From contig JARCOQ010000004.1 of the NCBI GenBank assembly GCA_029207755.1, forward strand, positions 40,232,305 through 40,296,304: a stretch of DNA of 64,000 nucleotides, given 5' to 3'. The notes below the pieces were generated by a model. That model did no database searches and was not told the origin of the DNA. It worked only from the letters and a program-made list of their open reading frames with translations. The DNA comes from Chamaea fasciata. Lineage: Eukaryota > Chordata > Aves > Passeriformes > Sylviidae. Of the stretch, positions 8,713 through 19,110 are shown piece by piece; position 1 is the first letter of the stretch, and every line of letters begins with the position of its first letter. Made by a program: the position numbers and the translations under genes.

Positions 8713-10134
8713 AGAGACAATAGGATCTACTGGACTGTGTGGATCCAATGGCCTGGAACATCTGACCCACAAAGATATACAGCTCTGGTTGATACCAGTG
8801 CTCAGTGTACTCTGATGCAGTCAAGGTATGTGGGAGCGGAACCCATTTCCATTTCTGGGGTGACAGGAAGATCCCAGGAGCTGACTGTACTGGAAGCTGA
8901 AGTAAGTCTAACTGGGAACGAATGGCAGAAACACCCCATTGTGACTGGTCAAGAGGCCCCATGCATTTTGGGCATAGACTATCTCAGAAATGGATATTTC
9001 AAAGACCCAAAAGGATACCGCTGGGTTTTTGGCATAGCTGCTCTAGAGACAGACGGCATCAGACAACTGAGTACCTTGCCTGGACTCTCAGACGACCCCT
9101 CTGCTGTGGGACTACTGAAAGTTGAAGAACAACAGGTGCCGATCGCCCGAGCAACAGTGCACCGTCGGCAATATCGCACCGACAGAGACTCTGTGGTCCC
9201 CATCCATAAGATGATTCGTGAGCTGGAGAGCCAAGGGGTGGTAAGCAAGGCTCGTTCACCCTTTAATAGCCCTATATGGCCCGTGCGTAAGTCCAGCGGA
9301 GAATGGAGACTGACAGTGGATTACCGTGGCCTGAATGAAGTCACACCACCACTGAGCGCTGCCGTACCAGACATGTTGGAGCTTCAGTATGAGCTGGAAT
9401 CCAAGGCAGCAAAATGGTATGCAACTATTGATATTGCAAATGCCTTTTTCTCCATTCCTCTGGCAGCAGAATGCAGGCCTCAGTTTGCCTTCACCTGGAG
9501 GGGCGTGCAGTACACCTGGAACCGACTGCCCCAGGGGTGGAAGCACAGTCCCACCATTTGCCATGAACTGATCCAGGCTGCACTGGAAAAGGGTGAGGCT
9601 CCAGAACACCTGCAATACATTGACGACATTATCGTGTGGGGAAACACCGCAACAGAAGTCTTTGAGAAGGGAGAGAAGATCATTCAGATTCTCCTGAAGG
9701 CCGGCTTCACCATCAAGAGGAGCAAAGTCAAGGGACCTGCTCGAGAGATCCAGTTCCTGGGAGTGAAGTGGCAAGATGGACGGCGTCAGATTCCCACCGA
9801 AGTCATCAATAAGATCACTACAATGTCTCCACCGACCAACAAGAAGGAAACCCAAGCTTTCCTAGGTGCCATAGGCTTCTGGAGGATGCACATTCCCGAG
9901 TATAGCCAAATCGTGAACCCTCTCTACCTGGTTACCCGCAAGAAGAACGATTTCCACTGGGGCCCAGAACAGCAGCAAGCTTTCACCCAGATCAAGCAGG
10001 AAATCGCTCATGCGGTACCCCTTGGCCCAGTCAGGATGGGATCAGAGGTGAAGAATGTGCTTTACTCTGCAGCCGGGAGCCATGGTCTGTCATGGAGCCT
10101 TTGGCAGAAGGTGCCGGGTGAGACTTGGGGATGA
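8683..10134 (+). CDS. pol: ERV protease and reverse transcriptase (pol N-terminal part)
   Basis: The frame is open from directly after the gag TAG to TGA 10132-10134. Residue numbers here count from the GTG at 8737. An aspartic protease occupies about residues 10-90, with its active-site strand at 17-24 and an ILGIDYL motif at 77-83. The active-site triplet reads Asp-Thr-Ser rather than the usual Asp-Thr-Gly. Reverse transcriptase follows from about 155: a catalytic Asp232 in the IDIANAFF motif, LPQGW at 264-268, YIDD at 294-297, and thumb and connection sequence to 465. It would copy genomic RNA into DNA. The TGA at 10132 probably replaced an Arg codon, because homologous-looking reading continues after it. 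Confidence 0.93.
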   Translation, partial: GGPASSQVEERDNRIYWTVWIQWPGTSDPQRYTALVDTSAQCTLMQSRYVGAEPISISGVTGRSQELTVLEAEVSLTGNEWQKHPIVTGQEAPCILGIDYLRNGYFKDPKGYRWVFGIAALETDGIRQLSTLPGLSDDPSAVGLLKVEEQQVPIARATVHRRQYRTDRDSVVPIHKMIRELESQGVVSKARSPFNSPIWPVRKSSGEWRLTVDYRGLNEVTPPLSAAVPDMLELQYELESKAAKWYATIDIANAFFSIPLAAECRPQFAFTWRGVQYTWNRLPQGWKHSPTICHELIQAALEKGEAPEHLQYIDDIIVWGNTATEVFEKGEKIIQILLKAGFTIKRSKVKGPAREIQFLGVKWQDGRRQIPTEVINKITTMSPPTNKKETQAFLGAIGFWRMHIPEYSQIVNPLYLVTRKKNDFHWGPEQQQAFTQIKQEIAHAVPLGPVRMGSEVKNVLYSAAGSHGLSWSLWQKVPGETWG

Positions 10135-10983
10135 CCACTGGGATTCTGGTGCCGAAGCTACAGAGGATCCGAAGCCAACTACCCTCCCACAGAGAAGGAA
10201 ATCTTAGCCGCCTATGAAGGAGTCCAAGCTGCCTCAGAAGTGATTGGTACTGAAGCACAGCTGCTTCTGGCATCTCGACTACCGGTACTGGGGTGGATGG
10301 TCAAGGGAAAGGCTCCTACCACACATCACGCCACCGACACCACGTGGAGCAAATGGATCGCCCTGACCACGCGGCGTGCCTGTATTGGAAACCTGAATCG
10401 CCCTGGGATTCTGGAAATTATAACAAACTAGCCTGAAGGTGAGACCTTTGGATTATCCTCTGAAGAAGAGGAGGAGCAAGTGACATGGGCCGAGGAAGCC
10501 CCACCATACAACGAGCTACCGGAGAGTGAGAGACGATATGCCCTTTTCACCGACGGTTCCTGCCGAATTGTAGGTGCTAACCGGAAATGGAGAGCTGCTG
10601 TATGGAGCCCCACACAACGAGTTGCACAAAGGTGGATCGAGTCAGGTCGCAGAGCTTAAAGCTGTCCAGCTGGCTTTGGATATTGCTGAACGAGAGAAGT
10701 GGCCGAGGCTCTATCTCTACACTGACTCGTGGATGGTAGCTAATGCTCTGTGAGGATGGCTGGACCGCTGGAGAAAGGCCAACTGGCAGCGCAGAGGGAA
10801 ACCCATCTGGGCTGCTGAGATTTGGCAGGACATCGCCACCCGAGTAGAAAGGCTGACCGTGAAGGTTTGACACGTGGATGTGCACGTACCCAAGAGTCGG
10901 GCTAATGAAGAACATCAGAACAATGAGCAGGTGGATCGAGCTGCCAAGGTGAAAGTATCACAGGTTGATCTAGACTGATAGCA
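10135..10983 (+). pseudogene. pol: ERV RNase H region, broken
   Basis: The connection-domain reading continues in the RT frame through TAG 10429-10431 to the FTDGS motif near 10548-10562. It then shifts frame somewhere around 10620-10640 and continues with an AELK motif, a YTDS motif near 10720-10731 and a VDRAA motif near 10932-10946. These are the expected acidic positions of RNase H, which removes RNA from RNA-DNA hybrids. Stops at 10751, 10868, 10976 and 10979 interrupt the second frame. One frameshift and several nonsense codons mean no product. Confidence 0.85.
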
Positions 10984-11863
10984 CAAAGGAGAATTATTCC
11001 TAGCTTGTTTGGCTCATGATGCCTCTGGTCATCAAGGGAGAGATGCAACATATCGATGGGCTCGTGACTGAGGGGTGGACATTACTATGGACAGCATCTC
11101 CCAGGCTATCCATGACTGCGAGACCTGTGCTGCAATCAAACAGGCCAAGCGAGTGAAGCCTCTGTGGTATGGCGGACGATGGTCAAAGTATAGGTATGGG
11201 GAAGACTGGCAAATTGACTACATCACCCTTCCCCAAACCCACCAAGGCAAGCACTACGTGCTCACCATGGTGGAAGCAACCACTGGATGGCTGGAGACCT
11301 ACCCTGTGCCTCATGCTACTGCCCGGAACACCATCTTGGGCCTGGAAAAGCAGGTCCTGTGGAGACATGGCACCCCTGAGAGAATTGAGTCAGACAACGG
11401 GACTCATTTCAAGAATGGCCTCATAAGCACTTGGGCCAGAGAACATGGAATCGAATGGATATACCATATCCCATATCATGCACCAGCTGCCGGGAAGGTG
11501 GAATGCTACAATGGACTGCTTAAAACTACCCTTAAGGCACTTGGTGGAGGGACCTTCAAAAATTGGGAACTGAACTTAGCAAAGGCCACCTGGATGGTCA
11601 ATACCCAAGGGTCCATCAATCAAGCTGGTCCTGCCCAGTCTGAATCCTTGCACACAGTGGATGGAGATAGGGTCCCTGTGGTACACATGAGAGGTATGTT
11701 AGGAAAGACTGTTTGGATTAATCCCGCCTCGGGCAAGGGCAAACCCATCCGTGGGGTTGTCTTTGCTCAAGGACCTGGTTACACTTGGTGGGTGATGCAA
11801 AAGGATGGGGAGACCCACTGTGTACCACAAGGAGACCTTATTTTAAGTGAGAACTGTGTGTAG
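10984..11863 (+). CDS. pol: ERV integrase (pol C-terminal part)
   Basis: The largest open piece runs from a GTG at 11075 to TAG 11861-11863; the first ATG is 11087. The N-terminal zinc-binding pair of His lies just upstream (HDASGH, about 11015-11032), beyond a TGA at 11069-11071. The matching CETC pair is at residues 15-18 of the 11075 ORF. The catalytic core has Asp48, Asp107 in SDNGT and Glu143, a DD35E spacing. A basic, Trp-containing C-terminal DNA-binding-like domain ends the protein. It would insert viral DNA into the host genome. The catalytic residues are intact, but the upstream TGA separates this ORF from the rest of pol. Confidence 0.92.
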
Positions 11864-11870
11864 GTTTTCA

Positions 11871-11903
11871 TTATATATATATGTGTGTGTGTGTGCATGT
11901 AGT
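11871..11903 (+). repeat. (TA)n(TG)n microsatellite after pol
   Basis: Alternating TA then TG dinucleotides lie between the integrase stop and the 3' LTR, the position env would occupy in an infectious virus. No coding sequence is seen in the remaining 60 bases. Confidence 0.85.
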
Positions 11904-11942
11904 TTAAGGAAGGTATTGATTTGGGATGATGTAGACGGTAAT

Positions 11943-11958
11943 AGAATAAGGGGTGGAT
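11943..11958 (+). promoter_or_regulatory. Purine-rich tract before the 3' LTR
   Basis: A mostly A/G stretch containing AAGGGGTGGA ends two or three bases before the 3' LTR. Its place and composition fit the primer for plus-strand DNA synthesis, although interrupting T residues make it imperfect. Confidence 0.6.
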
Positions 11959-11960
11959 AA

Positions 11961-12399
11961 CGTCCTGGGTTGAAGTATATTCTATCACCATATTCATGAA
12001 CCGTTGAAACCAGGTGAGGCAGTGCTCCCTGCCTCATCCACTCTGGCTTATCTTCTGTTAATGGGCCCATCAGCACCTTTGCCACACAACTCACAGATAC
12101 CCCACAGAGGAACCAAGCATTCCAGCCTGGATATAAGCTGAGACTCTGAACACCAGAGGGGCGCTTACCCACTGGATTCCTAGAGAACCCGAGCTACCAG
12201 ACCTTTCTACAGGATCACTGCTTCAGGAAGACCACCTCATCTGGACTGCTTCCATCACTCCGCTCAGGTTGTATTCTGACTCTGTCAGTGGTCTTTTGTA
12301 TTATTGCATTTTTTATTTTACTGTCTTCCCTTTTTTTTTCCTGTTAAATTGTATCTCTGACTTGGAGCCCCTAATTTGTTTTGCTTTCAAACCACTACA
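11961..12399 (+). repeat. 3' LTR of the provirus (439 bp, internally deleted)
   Basis: It matches the 5' LTR over its length and ends in the same CTACA. Its first base is C, giving CG rather than TG. Relative to the 5' LTR it lacks about 84 bases at a junction near 12100-12106, removing the second U3 block and the conserved core motif. The TATA box (12131-12136) is kept. TGCCA follows at 12400. Confidence 0.92.
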
Positions 12400-12404
12400 T
12401 GCCA
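12400..12404. repeat. 3' target site duplication (TGCCA) of the provirus
   Basis: Direct copy of 6278-6282, defining the downstream border of the insertion. Confidence 0.9.
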
Positions 12405-15221
12405 AATAGTCAATTTCATAGATGTTTCCAAATAGGTGAAGGATCTCTATGATAACTCTGTTATTTATTTTAAGGACTACTTCAACCATGATTTCTGTAT
12501 GACTTTTCTGGCAATATTTTTTGAAAGAACTGGCCCAAACTGTAGAATTGATTCCCTGTGTCTGGAGTGAATGAGCCCCATAAAGATGAATTTTGATAAT
12601 ACTGTATGTTTTTGCAAACATTTCTTCACAGTGGTCACAGGAAAGGAATTAAAACCCCTCATGGATAAGAAAACAAAGGATAAGATAAGCTTTAATCAAA
12701 GTGCTTGTTAGTACTGAACATGCCAAAGCAACAACTTTGTGCGTGCAGAGGCAGTCTCACATACACTAGAAAATGAAATTTTAAATGATCCTGAGACACA
12801 AATCAACTTTGATTTCATTTTATCAGAACAGAGGAAAGAAAGTGAAACAGAATACTAGTTTAAGACACTGCAAGCTTGGAAAGATTCCCAGGGGTCAGAC
12901 TTAATGCAAATGCAGATGTTTCACTCTTCTACTTCAGTGACCAGCTGTTAACAAGATTTACACCCATGAGCTGGAATCAAATTATGATTCTGTACATTTC
13001 TGTAAATGCTGTTCAGCATAATATCACCCAGTTTTGCAGGCAGTTCATAAAGAAGTCATTAAGCATCTGTTATTTATTGACATGTCAAGTCAATAAACCT
13101 TGTGTAAATGAAAAGGTTGGTAAGACCTTTTACTCCTCAAAGACATTGCAGTCTCAGGAAACATTTCAAGGAGCTTCCCTCCTGTAATCAATATATTTCT
13201 ATATTTGTACACGTAATCAGAGCACATCTGCCTTTTATTAGTTCAATAAGAGAGACATAGAATCAGAGTTACTAATTTTATCACATTGATTTTTTTTTAA
13301 TTTTGCATTTTACTCAGATTGCAAAATTAAATATTTTCACTTTAGTAACTAAAACTTGACATAAAATCATTCCTTTAGAAAGCATTTTTCTCTCCCAAGC
13401 CAACAAACATCTTAAACTGCAGCCACTGCAATTCATCAGAGAATTTTATCTAGAGAATTCAACAGTTGTATTGGTTTTTTTTTTTCTAAGTATTTTCCTC
13501 ACCAAGCCTGACATCTGTTACCCAGTATCTATTCACAAAAGCAAGCTGCAGATGCTTGCTAACAAGATGTTGAAAGAATCTGATGATGTGACACAGGACT
13601 CAGTTTTTTCTCTCCCTGAAATAGTGTTGTTTTACTGAGGTAGTCAGGTCTTGCAGAGCCACTTGCACTAGACTTTCAGAATGCATTCTAATCAAAGAAA
13701 CAATCTTAAAAAGTAAAGGGTTTCAAGTGTGTATTGTAGATTTTGCTGTCAATTACATAAAAAAACCCTCAAGACTAACACTTTTGAGATTGATAGAAAT
13801 GCTTCACCTGGCAGGTCTTCATGTAGCCAAGAGCAGAGACAATGTGTTGCTCAGGATGTGGTTTCATCACAGCACTGTTAAACCCATGCCAGGAGAAACA
13901 CCACTGCTCCCCACACTCAGTAACCATGGAGGAGCTGTCACCTGCACCTCTTCCCGGCAAGCATGCCAGGACTGGAAAATTCCAGCTCGACCAATTCAGC
14001 TTAGGCTTTGCCCAAGATAGATTTTGGAAGCCAAGCCAACATAGTTATTAAGAGTATTTTGCTCTCTTCTATCAAAATGTAGCAGATAAACCTACAGCCA
14101 ATTCATCCAAATTGTCATTGAAACTGGTTGTATCTGCAAGCAGGGATGATCAACTTTTACTTTGATATACTCTAGTCTGTCCGGACACAGAGGTGCCGCT
14201 GAGGTCATGTGAAATTCACAGAGAGCTGAGTAGCTGCAATGTGGGGCTATATTTCAGAGCAAAGATTCTGCCTGGAGTTGATGGGAATCTGAGGAAGTCT
14301 CCTGCCCCAACATTGTGGTCTCCAGTGGGAGTACTGCTTACATTCACAAGTTGTTAAGAAAGAGGAGAACTAGTGGTAAGATATCTGATTAAACTATCAT
14401 TGATCTGCTAATTGTTCTTTCACAAACTAATTGGTATCCTTTTTACACACCTAAGAAAGTTTTCTGGGTGCTCAGCTGTAAATTTCTTGCTGAATGAAAG
14501 ATTTGCCCCAGCAAGAGCCTTTCCTCAAGTGATTTGTTTGGGGAACGAGCCAATATTTCTGAAGTGTTTGAAGGGGCCCACAGGCAGATGGGCCCTTACA
14601 AAGACTTGTCCCTTATTGCTGCCAGCACCTGGCAGAACATTGAACAAGAAGAAGGATGAACAAACTTTCTGTAATGAAACCTAAATGGTGAGATTATTTT
14701 CATGTATCTCTCTCAGCTCAATTCTTGCATTAATAATGCCATTTAAATTTCAGTGGAAAGAAAATCTGAGTATGAGTTTTTCTACTATATCTGAGTTCTT
14801 AGCTCAAAAAACTGACTTTTGATGATAGTTAAAAGAACCTGTTTTATATTCTCAAATGAGGAAATAAAATAATGCGTGTTTGAAGATTAGCTTGAGATTT
14901 AAATGAAAAATATCACATTTTTTCTCCCATGATTATTGACTTATCCAAAGTGTTGTGTGGCTGATGAGCAATAATACCACAAAATAGATTGTAATAGAGC
15001 TGAATAGAATGTCATATTTTTCTTATATTTTGTTCAGAACAGAAGGCATAACCTTATGCCAAAACATGTTTCCAAAGTGGATTAGTTCTGATGGATGTTT
15101 TGATCACATTATTTGAGAGACATTGTCCTTGGCCAAAGGGAGTTTGTCCAATGTGGAGAATTCCAAACAGCAAAATCTGTCCCCTCCTCAAAGAAATCTT
15201 CCACAAAACATGCTTTGCCGT
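12405..15221. other. Unique sequence downstream of the provirus
   Basis: No recognised gene or repeat. Short ORFs (up to 103 codons) lack any familiar motif. Confidence 0.6.
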
Positions 15222-15420
15222 TTCATGGAATCATAGAAACATTGACTGGATCTCTGTCATCTAGTCCAACCTCTGTCTTGAAGCAGGATGGTAGCCAAAA
15301 CTAAACCCGAAGTGATGTAGCCTGGTCTCACTGTGTATGTGGAAAACTTCCAGGGATGGTGAGTCTCCAGTCATTCTGCACAACCTGTTCCAAAGATGGA
15401 CATTTTGCCATGAAGGATCC
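15222..15420 (-). mobile_element. CR1 LINE 3'-end fragment
   Basis: The sequence starts with the typical ATGGAATCATAGAA-like terminal motif and continues with CTAGTCCAACCT and CCAGGGATGGTGA segments that occur in other CR1 copies of this window. Only the 3' portion is present and it is diverged. Confidence 0.8.
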
Positions 15421-17810
15421 TTCTGCATGTGCAGATGGGAAGGGGGTCAATAGATTTGGAGGGGAAAAGTGTTACCAGTGAAAAGCAGGCTAAGGTTAGG
15501 GAACAGAACTTTCAGTGAGGGAAGCATGCAGGAATTCCCTAAGGACTGATGGCAATCTGTTTAACCCTTCCCTTTCCCTGCTCCTCCAGTACTCCAGGTG
15601 TAGCCTAACAATTGTTATTTTCTTTCAGTTATAAGACTTTTTTAAAGGATATTTCTTGTGCTTGAATTAGCAACACCCTTCTTGTATTAAATACATCTGC
15701 AGTTATTTAAAATCCAAGTGTATCAGCTTACAGAATATTGTGTGAAATAACACATGTTTGCTTAGAGAAAGTGAAATTGGAAAAAAGCATTTCCCAGCAA
15801 AATTGCTGAGGTCTTTGCCACAGGTCCTTCAAATGGCTTGAGAGCCTAAAGCATTTTCTGTCTCTCCCAAATGTGCTACTCATGCTTTCAGAGATTATTT
15901 TCTTGCCTAAGGAGGCTGAGAATGTTTTTTCTGATGCAATCTCATCAACTGGTGCAACAAAAATGGGAATATTCAGTGAGGGATGAAGAAATGAAGTTTT
16001 GGTTAGTAACATTAAATTCTAGATATTTTCCTGTTGGGTGGTGACAATAGGATGGGATGTGGAAAGGATTAAGGAAATTTTAGAAGTGATCTAGACTCCA
16101 TTCTACACATCAGTTTCTCTGCTTATGCTTTACTTGTTCCCTTTATGGCATCTTCCCTGGGTATTCCTGTTCCTAAAAGTAAGTAATTATGTCCTTCAGC
16201 AGACATTTCACCAACCTTTCTCTTTCTGTGGCTTCCACCTCTATACAATCATGGAGTTTTTTTGGAAATGACACTGTTTAATATCTTATTCAAATATGAG
16301 GAATCATTGGAGACTGCAGAAGAGAGAAGGAAAGCTTATGAAGTCAAGCATCTTTCACCCAGTATTTCTTTCTTTCTTTCTGAAAATTGATAGGAAATAC
16401 TTGCAGAAATCTTAGACAAACTTTACAAAAATGGTCTTCCTGAGATGTACAATAAAACCTATGAAGGATTTGAGCCACAGTTGGCATTCTCCTGTCCTGA
16501 ACCTCCCCCAGGCATGACTGACAGTTTTGCTGGTAGGAATCTGTGTTGACTTCAGTCTTGGGATATTTTTCATTCCCAGTCACTTGAATGGATGATGAAG
16601 TTTTCTCTATATACAGCCTGGAGCTTAATGTCTTTGGGTGGTTAATATGTACTGCTTGCTCCAGAGAAACTCTGAGGGGTATAAATAGTAGTTTATTGTC
16701 AGAATAAAAGCCTTTGAATTTCTTGCACACACCCATAGGATATGACTTCTCAGAGGAAGTCTCACTGCTCCTGTAAAAGGCTGATAAAGTAGTTTGTAGT
16801 AGACCGTGAGTGAAAGATGGGAGTATCACTTCCTGCTTGGGAAGTGAAAGATTATTCTATATGTAAATTTTCTTTCAGACAGTTCAGTTCTTGACATCAG
16901 AAATGCTAACTGGTTTTGGCTACTTTATCCTGTGTTTCTGTGTGTTGATAGAATATGAATACCACATGAATCCTCCATATTTGTCACAGTTACAGAGAAG
17001 CCCCTACTGTGTTTTCCTTACACTCACAAAGATCTTTGCATTGAAACCTTGTGTGCCTGATATGCACAGCTGTTGTAATCTCTCTTCATTATATCTCTGT
17101 GGCTTTGCCCTGGGAAAGCTGGGCAAGGCTGTTTTGGTCAGTATGAATGGCTATGCTGTGCTGATGGGGCTTTTCTCTCTTGTTTCTCTCATTTTATCCC
17201 TTCTCATGTTTCCCTTTCTTGGCATGCATGTGGGTTTGTATACAGGCCTGCAAGCAGAGCTGTGGCAGTTGTGTTGATGAATGCTAACTAGGCAAAACCT
17301 GGTGCAGCTCCAAGCAATCACTTTGCAAGTAATTCATTTGGATACTGAATACCTTGCCTACAGTTTTTATGAATTCACATGAGGGATAGCTCTTCACATT
17401 AATTTAACACTCCTTCCAGCAGGACATTATCATCCCTTTCTACACTTTCTTTTCCTTGCTTTCTTTCTTATTTGTATGATGCATTATGGCTGGATCTGTA
17501 CCAAAAAGCAATCTCTAACATGATTTCTTCTAAACACACAAGTCTGCAGGCTCACATGTCATGCTGGCCAGGTTATTTTCATAAGGGAAGTCCCACGACC
17601 AGCATACACCCCTGCCCTCACACGTGCTTTACACTTCTGAAGTTTAAGAATCTTCTAGTTCAGGAAGCAGAAGGTGAATGCAGCAATTTTTTCCTTAGGA
17701 AGAGTTATGTCTCAAAAAGGATAAAAAGGTCGTGTTGGCCTGTTAGAAGATGTTTTCTTCTGCTTTTGTGAATAAAGCCATGCTGTCTCTCTCCTCCCTC
17801 AGTGGAAAAG
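15421..17810. other. Unique sequence with two longer unassigned ORFs
   Basis: A 161-codon minus-strand ORF (16344-16829) and a 128-codon plus-strand ORF (16891-17277) are the longest outside recognised repeats and low-complexity blocks. Neither shows a recognisable domain. Both are most likely chance, but they are the only candidates here. Confidence 0.5.
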
Positions 17811-17954
17811 CTATCTATATAGATATACATACAAACTTATCTATATATACATATATAGATATAGATATACATACATACATAAATATACATATATATATAT
17901 ACATATGTATATACACATACATACTTACATACATGTGTATATATATATATATAT

Positions 17955-18008
<54 letters not shown>

Positions 18009-18021
18009 GAATATATATATG
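17811..18021. repeat. Compound microsatellite (TA)n, (CATA)n, (CA)n
   Basis: About 210 bases of alternating purine and pyrimidine: TATATC/CATA stretches, then a pure (CA)n run near 17958-17991, then (TA)n. ORFs reading Ile/Tyr/His/Thr runs across it are artefacts. It directly abuts an LTR. Confidence 0.97.
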
Positions 18022-18024
18022 AGT

Positions 18025-18962
18025 TGTTGTGGCAATTGACCTGGCTGTCAGGAGGCTGACACCTCATGGAGAGAGTGATGGGGAGCCTTTCATGAGCCAA
18101 GGTGACGACAAAAATCAATGTGATATGTCTCTAAACAGCTAGTAAGATAAGACAAGCCCAAAACCTTCCTGAAATAAGACCATGTTATTTAAATGGCTGT
18201 CTAAGTCTGTGAGTTATGTAACCAAAAAAATGTTTATTCTATTTCCTCTGTTGAAACTGGCTGGGGAGGTATTTACTTTATCTCTTGTAACTCCAGGGGG
18301 AAGGGGGCAAGAGCCTTCTGGTAATGGGCCGGCTGCAGCTGTTAAAACTAGGTGGAACAATGCTCCTTATCTCTTCCACAACCCATTCTCCCTCCGGGGG
18401 ATATCTTCTGTTAATGGACCATTTGGCTCACCAATGACATGACACATTACATCATCCCATTGTGAGATGCTCCACCCAATGGGGGAAGCGAAACCATTCC
18501 TACCTAGATAAAAACTGAGACACCGGAACACCAGGTATCCTGCTTCCCACTGGATTCCTGAAGGAGGACTGGACACATCTCGCCGTTACTGGACCCTTTC
18601 TACAGGACCAACAGTCTCTACTCCAACAGAACCACATCTGACACTCCAGTAGGACTTACTTTGGATTGCTTCCAACACCCTAAGAGGGTGTCAGGTTGTA
18701 TTTCTGACTCTGTCAGGGTTTCTAGGATTTTTGTTTGTTTGATTGTTTGCTTACTTGTTTTTTTTACTACTACATTTGTATTCTTAATATTCCTAGTAAA
18801 GAACTGTTATTCCCAAATCTTTGCCTGAAAGCCTTTAATTGCAAAATTATAATTAATTGGGGGGGAGGGGGGCGAGGGGGGGGCGGGGGGAGTGTTTACA
18901 TTCTCCGTTCCAAGGGAAACTGAAGCTTTCCCTGGCAGATTCCTTTCTTGCCAAACCAAGAT
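18025..18962 (+). mobile_element. Solo LTR, second ERV-L-like family
   Basis: The region shares ordered motifs with the provirus LTR: TTCTGTTAATGG, CATCCCATTGTGAGATGCT (18453-18472), CACTGGATTCC, CTTTCTACAGGA and GACTCTGTCAG. It is longer and has a different 5' third and 3' end. A TATA-like GATAAAAA lies near 18507. The 3' part contains a G-rich run and ends close to CAAACCAAGATA. No internal retroviral sequence is attached. Exact borders and target duplication could not be fixed. Confidence 0.8.
18859..18892 (+). repeat. G-rich run inside the second-family LTR
   Basis: Four or more runs of at least three G separated by single A or C bases lie in the downstream part of the LTR. This is a textbook potential G-quadruplex arrangement. 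Confidence 0.8.
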
Positions 18963-19110
18963 ACTAAGTAGAATGCCTATGACCATGTAAGGTATCACAG
19001 AATGACTAGGTTGGAAGAGACCTGCAAGATCATCGAGTCCAACTCATGCCCTAACACCTCAACTAAACCATGGCAACCAAGTGCCACATCCAGTCTTTTT
19101 AAAAAGACAT

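Larger units (their letters stand above)
6283..12399 (+). mobile_element. ERV-L-like endogenous retrovirus, env-less defective provirus
   Basis: Seen: two matching LTRs (6283-6805 and 11961-12399) bracket, in order, a primer binding site, a hydrophobic leader ORF, gag, protease-RT, RNase H, integrase and a purine tract. The 5-bp sequence TGCCA flanks both outer ends. Only about 100 bases separate the integrase stop from the 3' LTR, so there is no env. No dUTPase is visible. The coding region carries several in-frame stops and at least one frameshift in RNase H, so the copy is dead. Family knowledge: a 5-bp duplication and absence of env fit class III (ERV-L) elements, and similar copies are common in bird genomes. 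Comparing the two LTRs by eye gives about 23-25 substitutions over roughly 430 aligned bases, so the insertion is neither new nor very old. The class assignment is inferred from polymerase style and duplication length. Confidence 0.93.

Noticed and set aside
9256..9855. 199-codon minus-strand ORF opposite RT
   Set aside because: Shadow of the reverse transcriptase reading on the other strand; no independent motif.
11863..11961. Search for an env or dUTPase remnant after integrase
   Set aside because: Only about 100 bases including a microsatellite and purine tract; no coding remnant.
17750..18118. ORFs of Ile/Tyr/His/Thr and Val/Cys runs on both strands
   Set aside because: They are translations of the TA/CA microsatellite.
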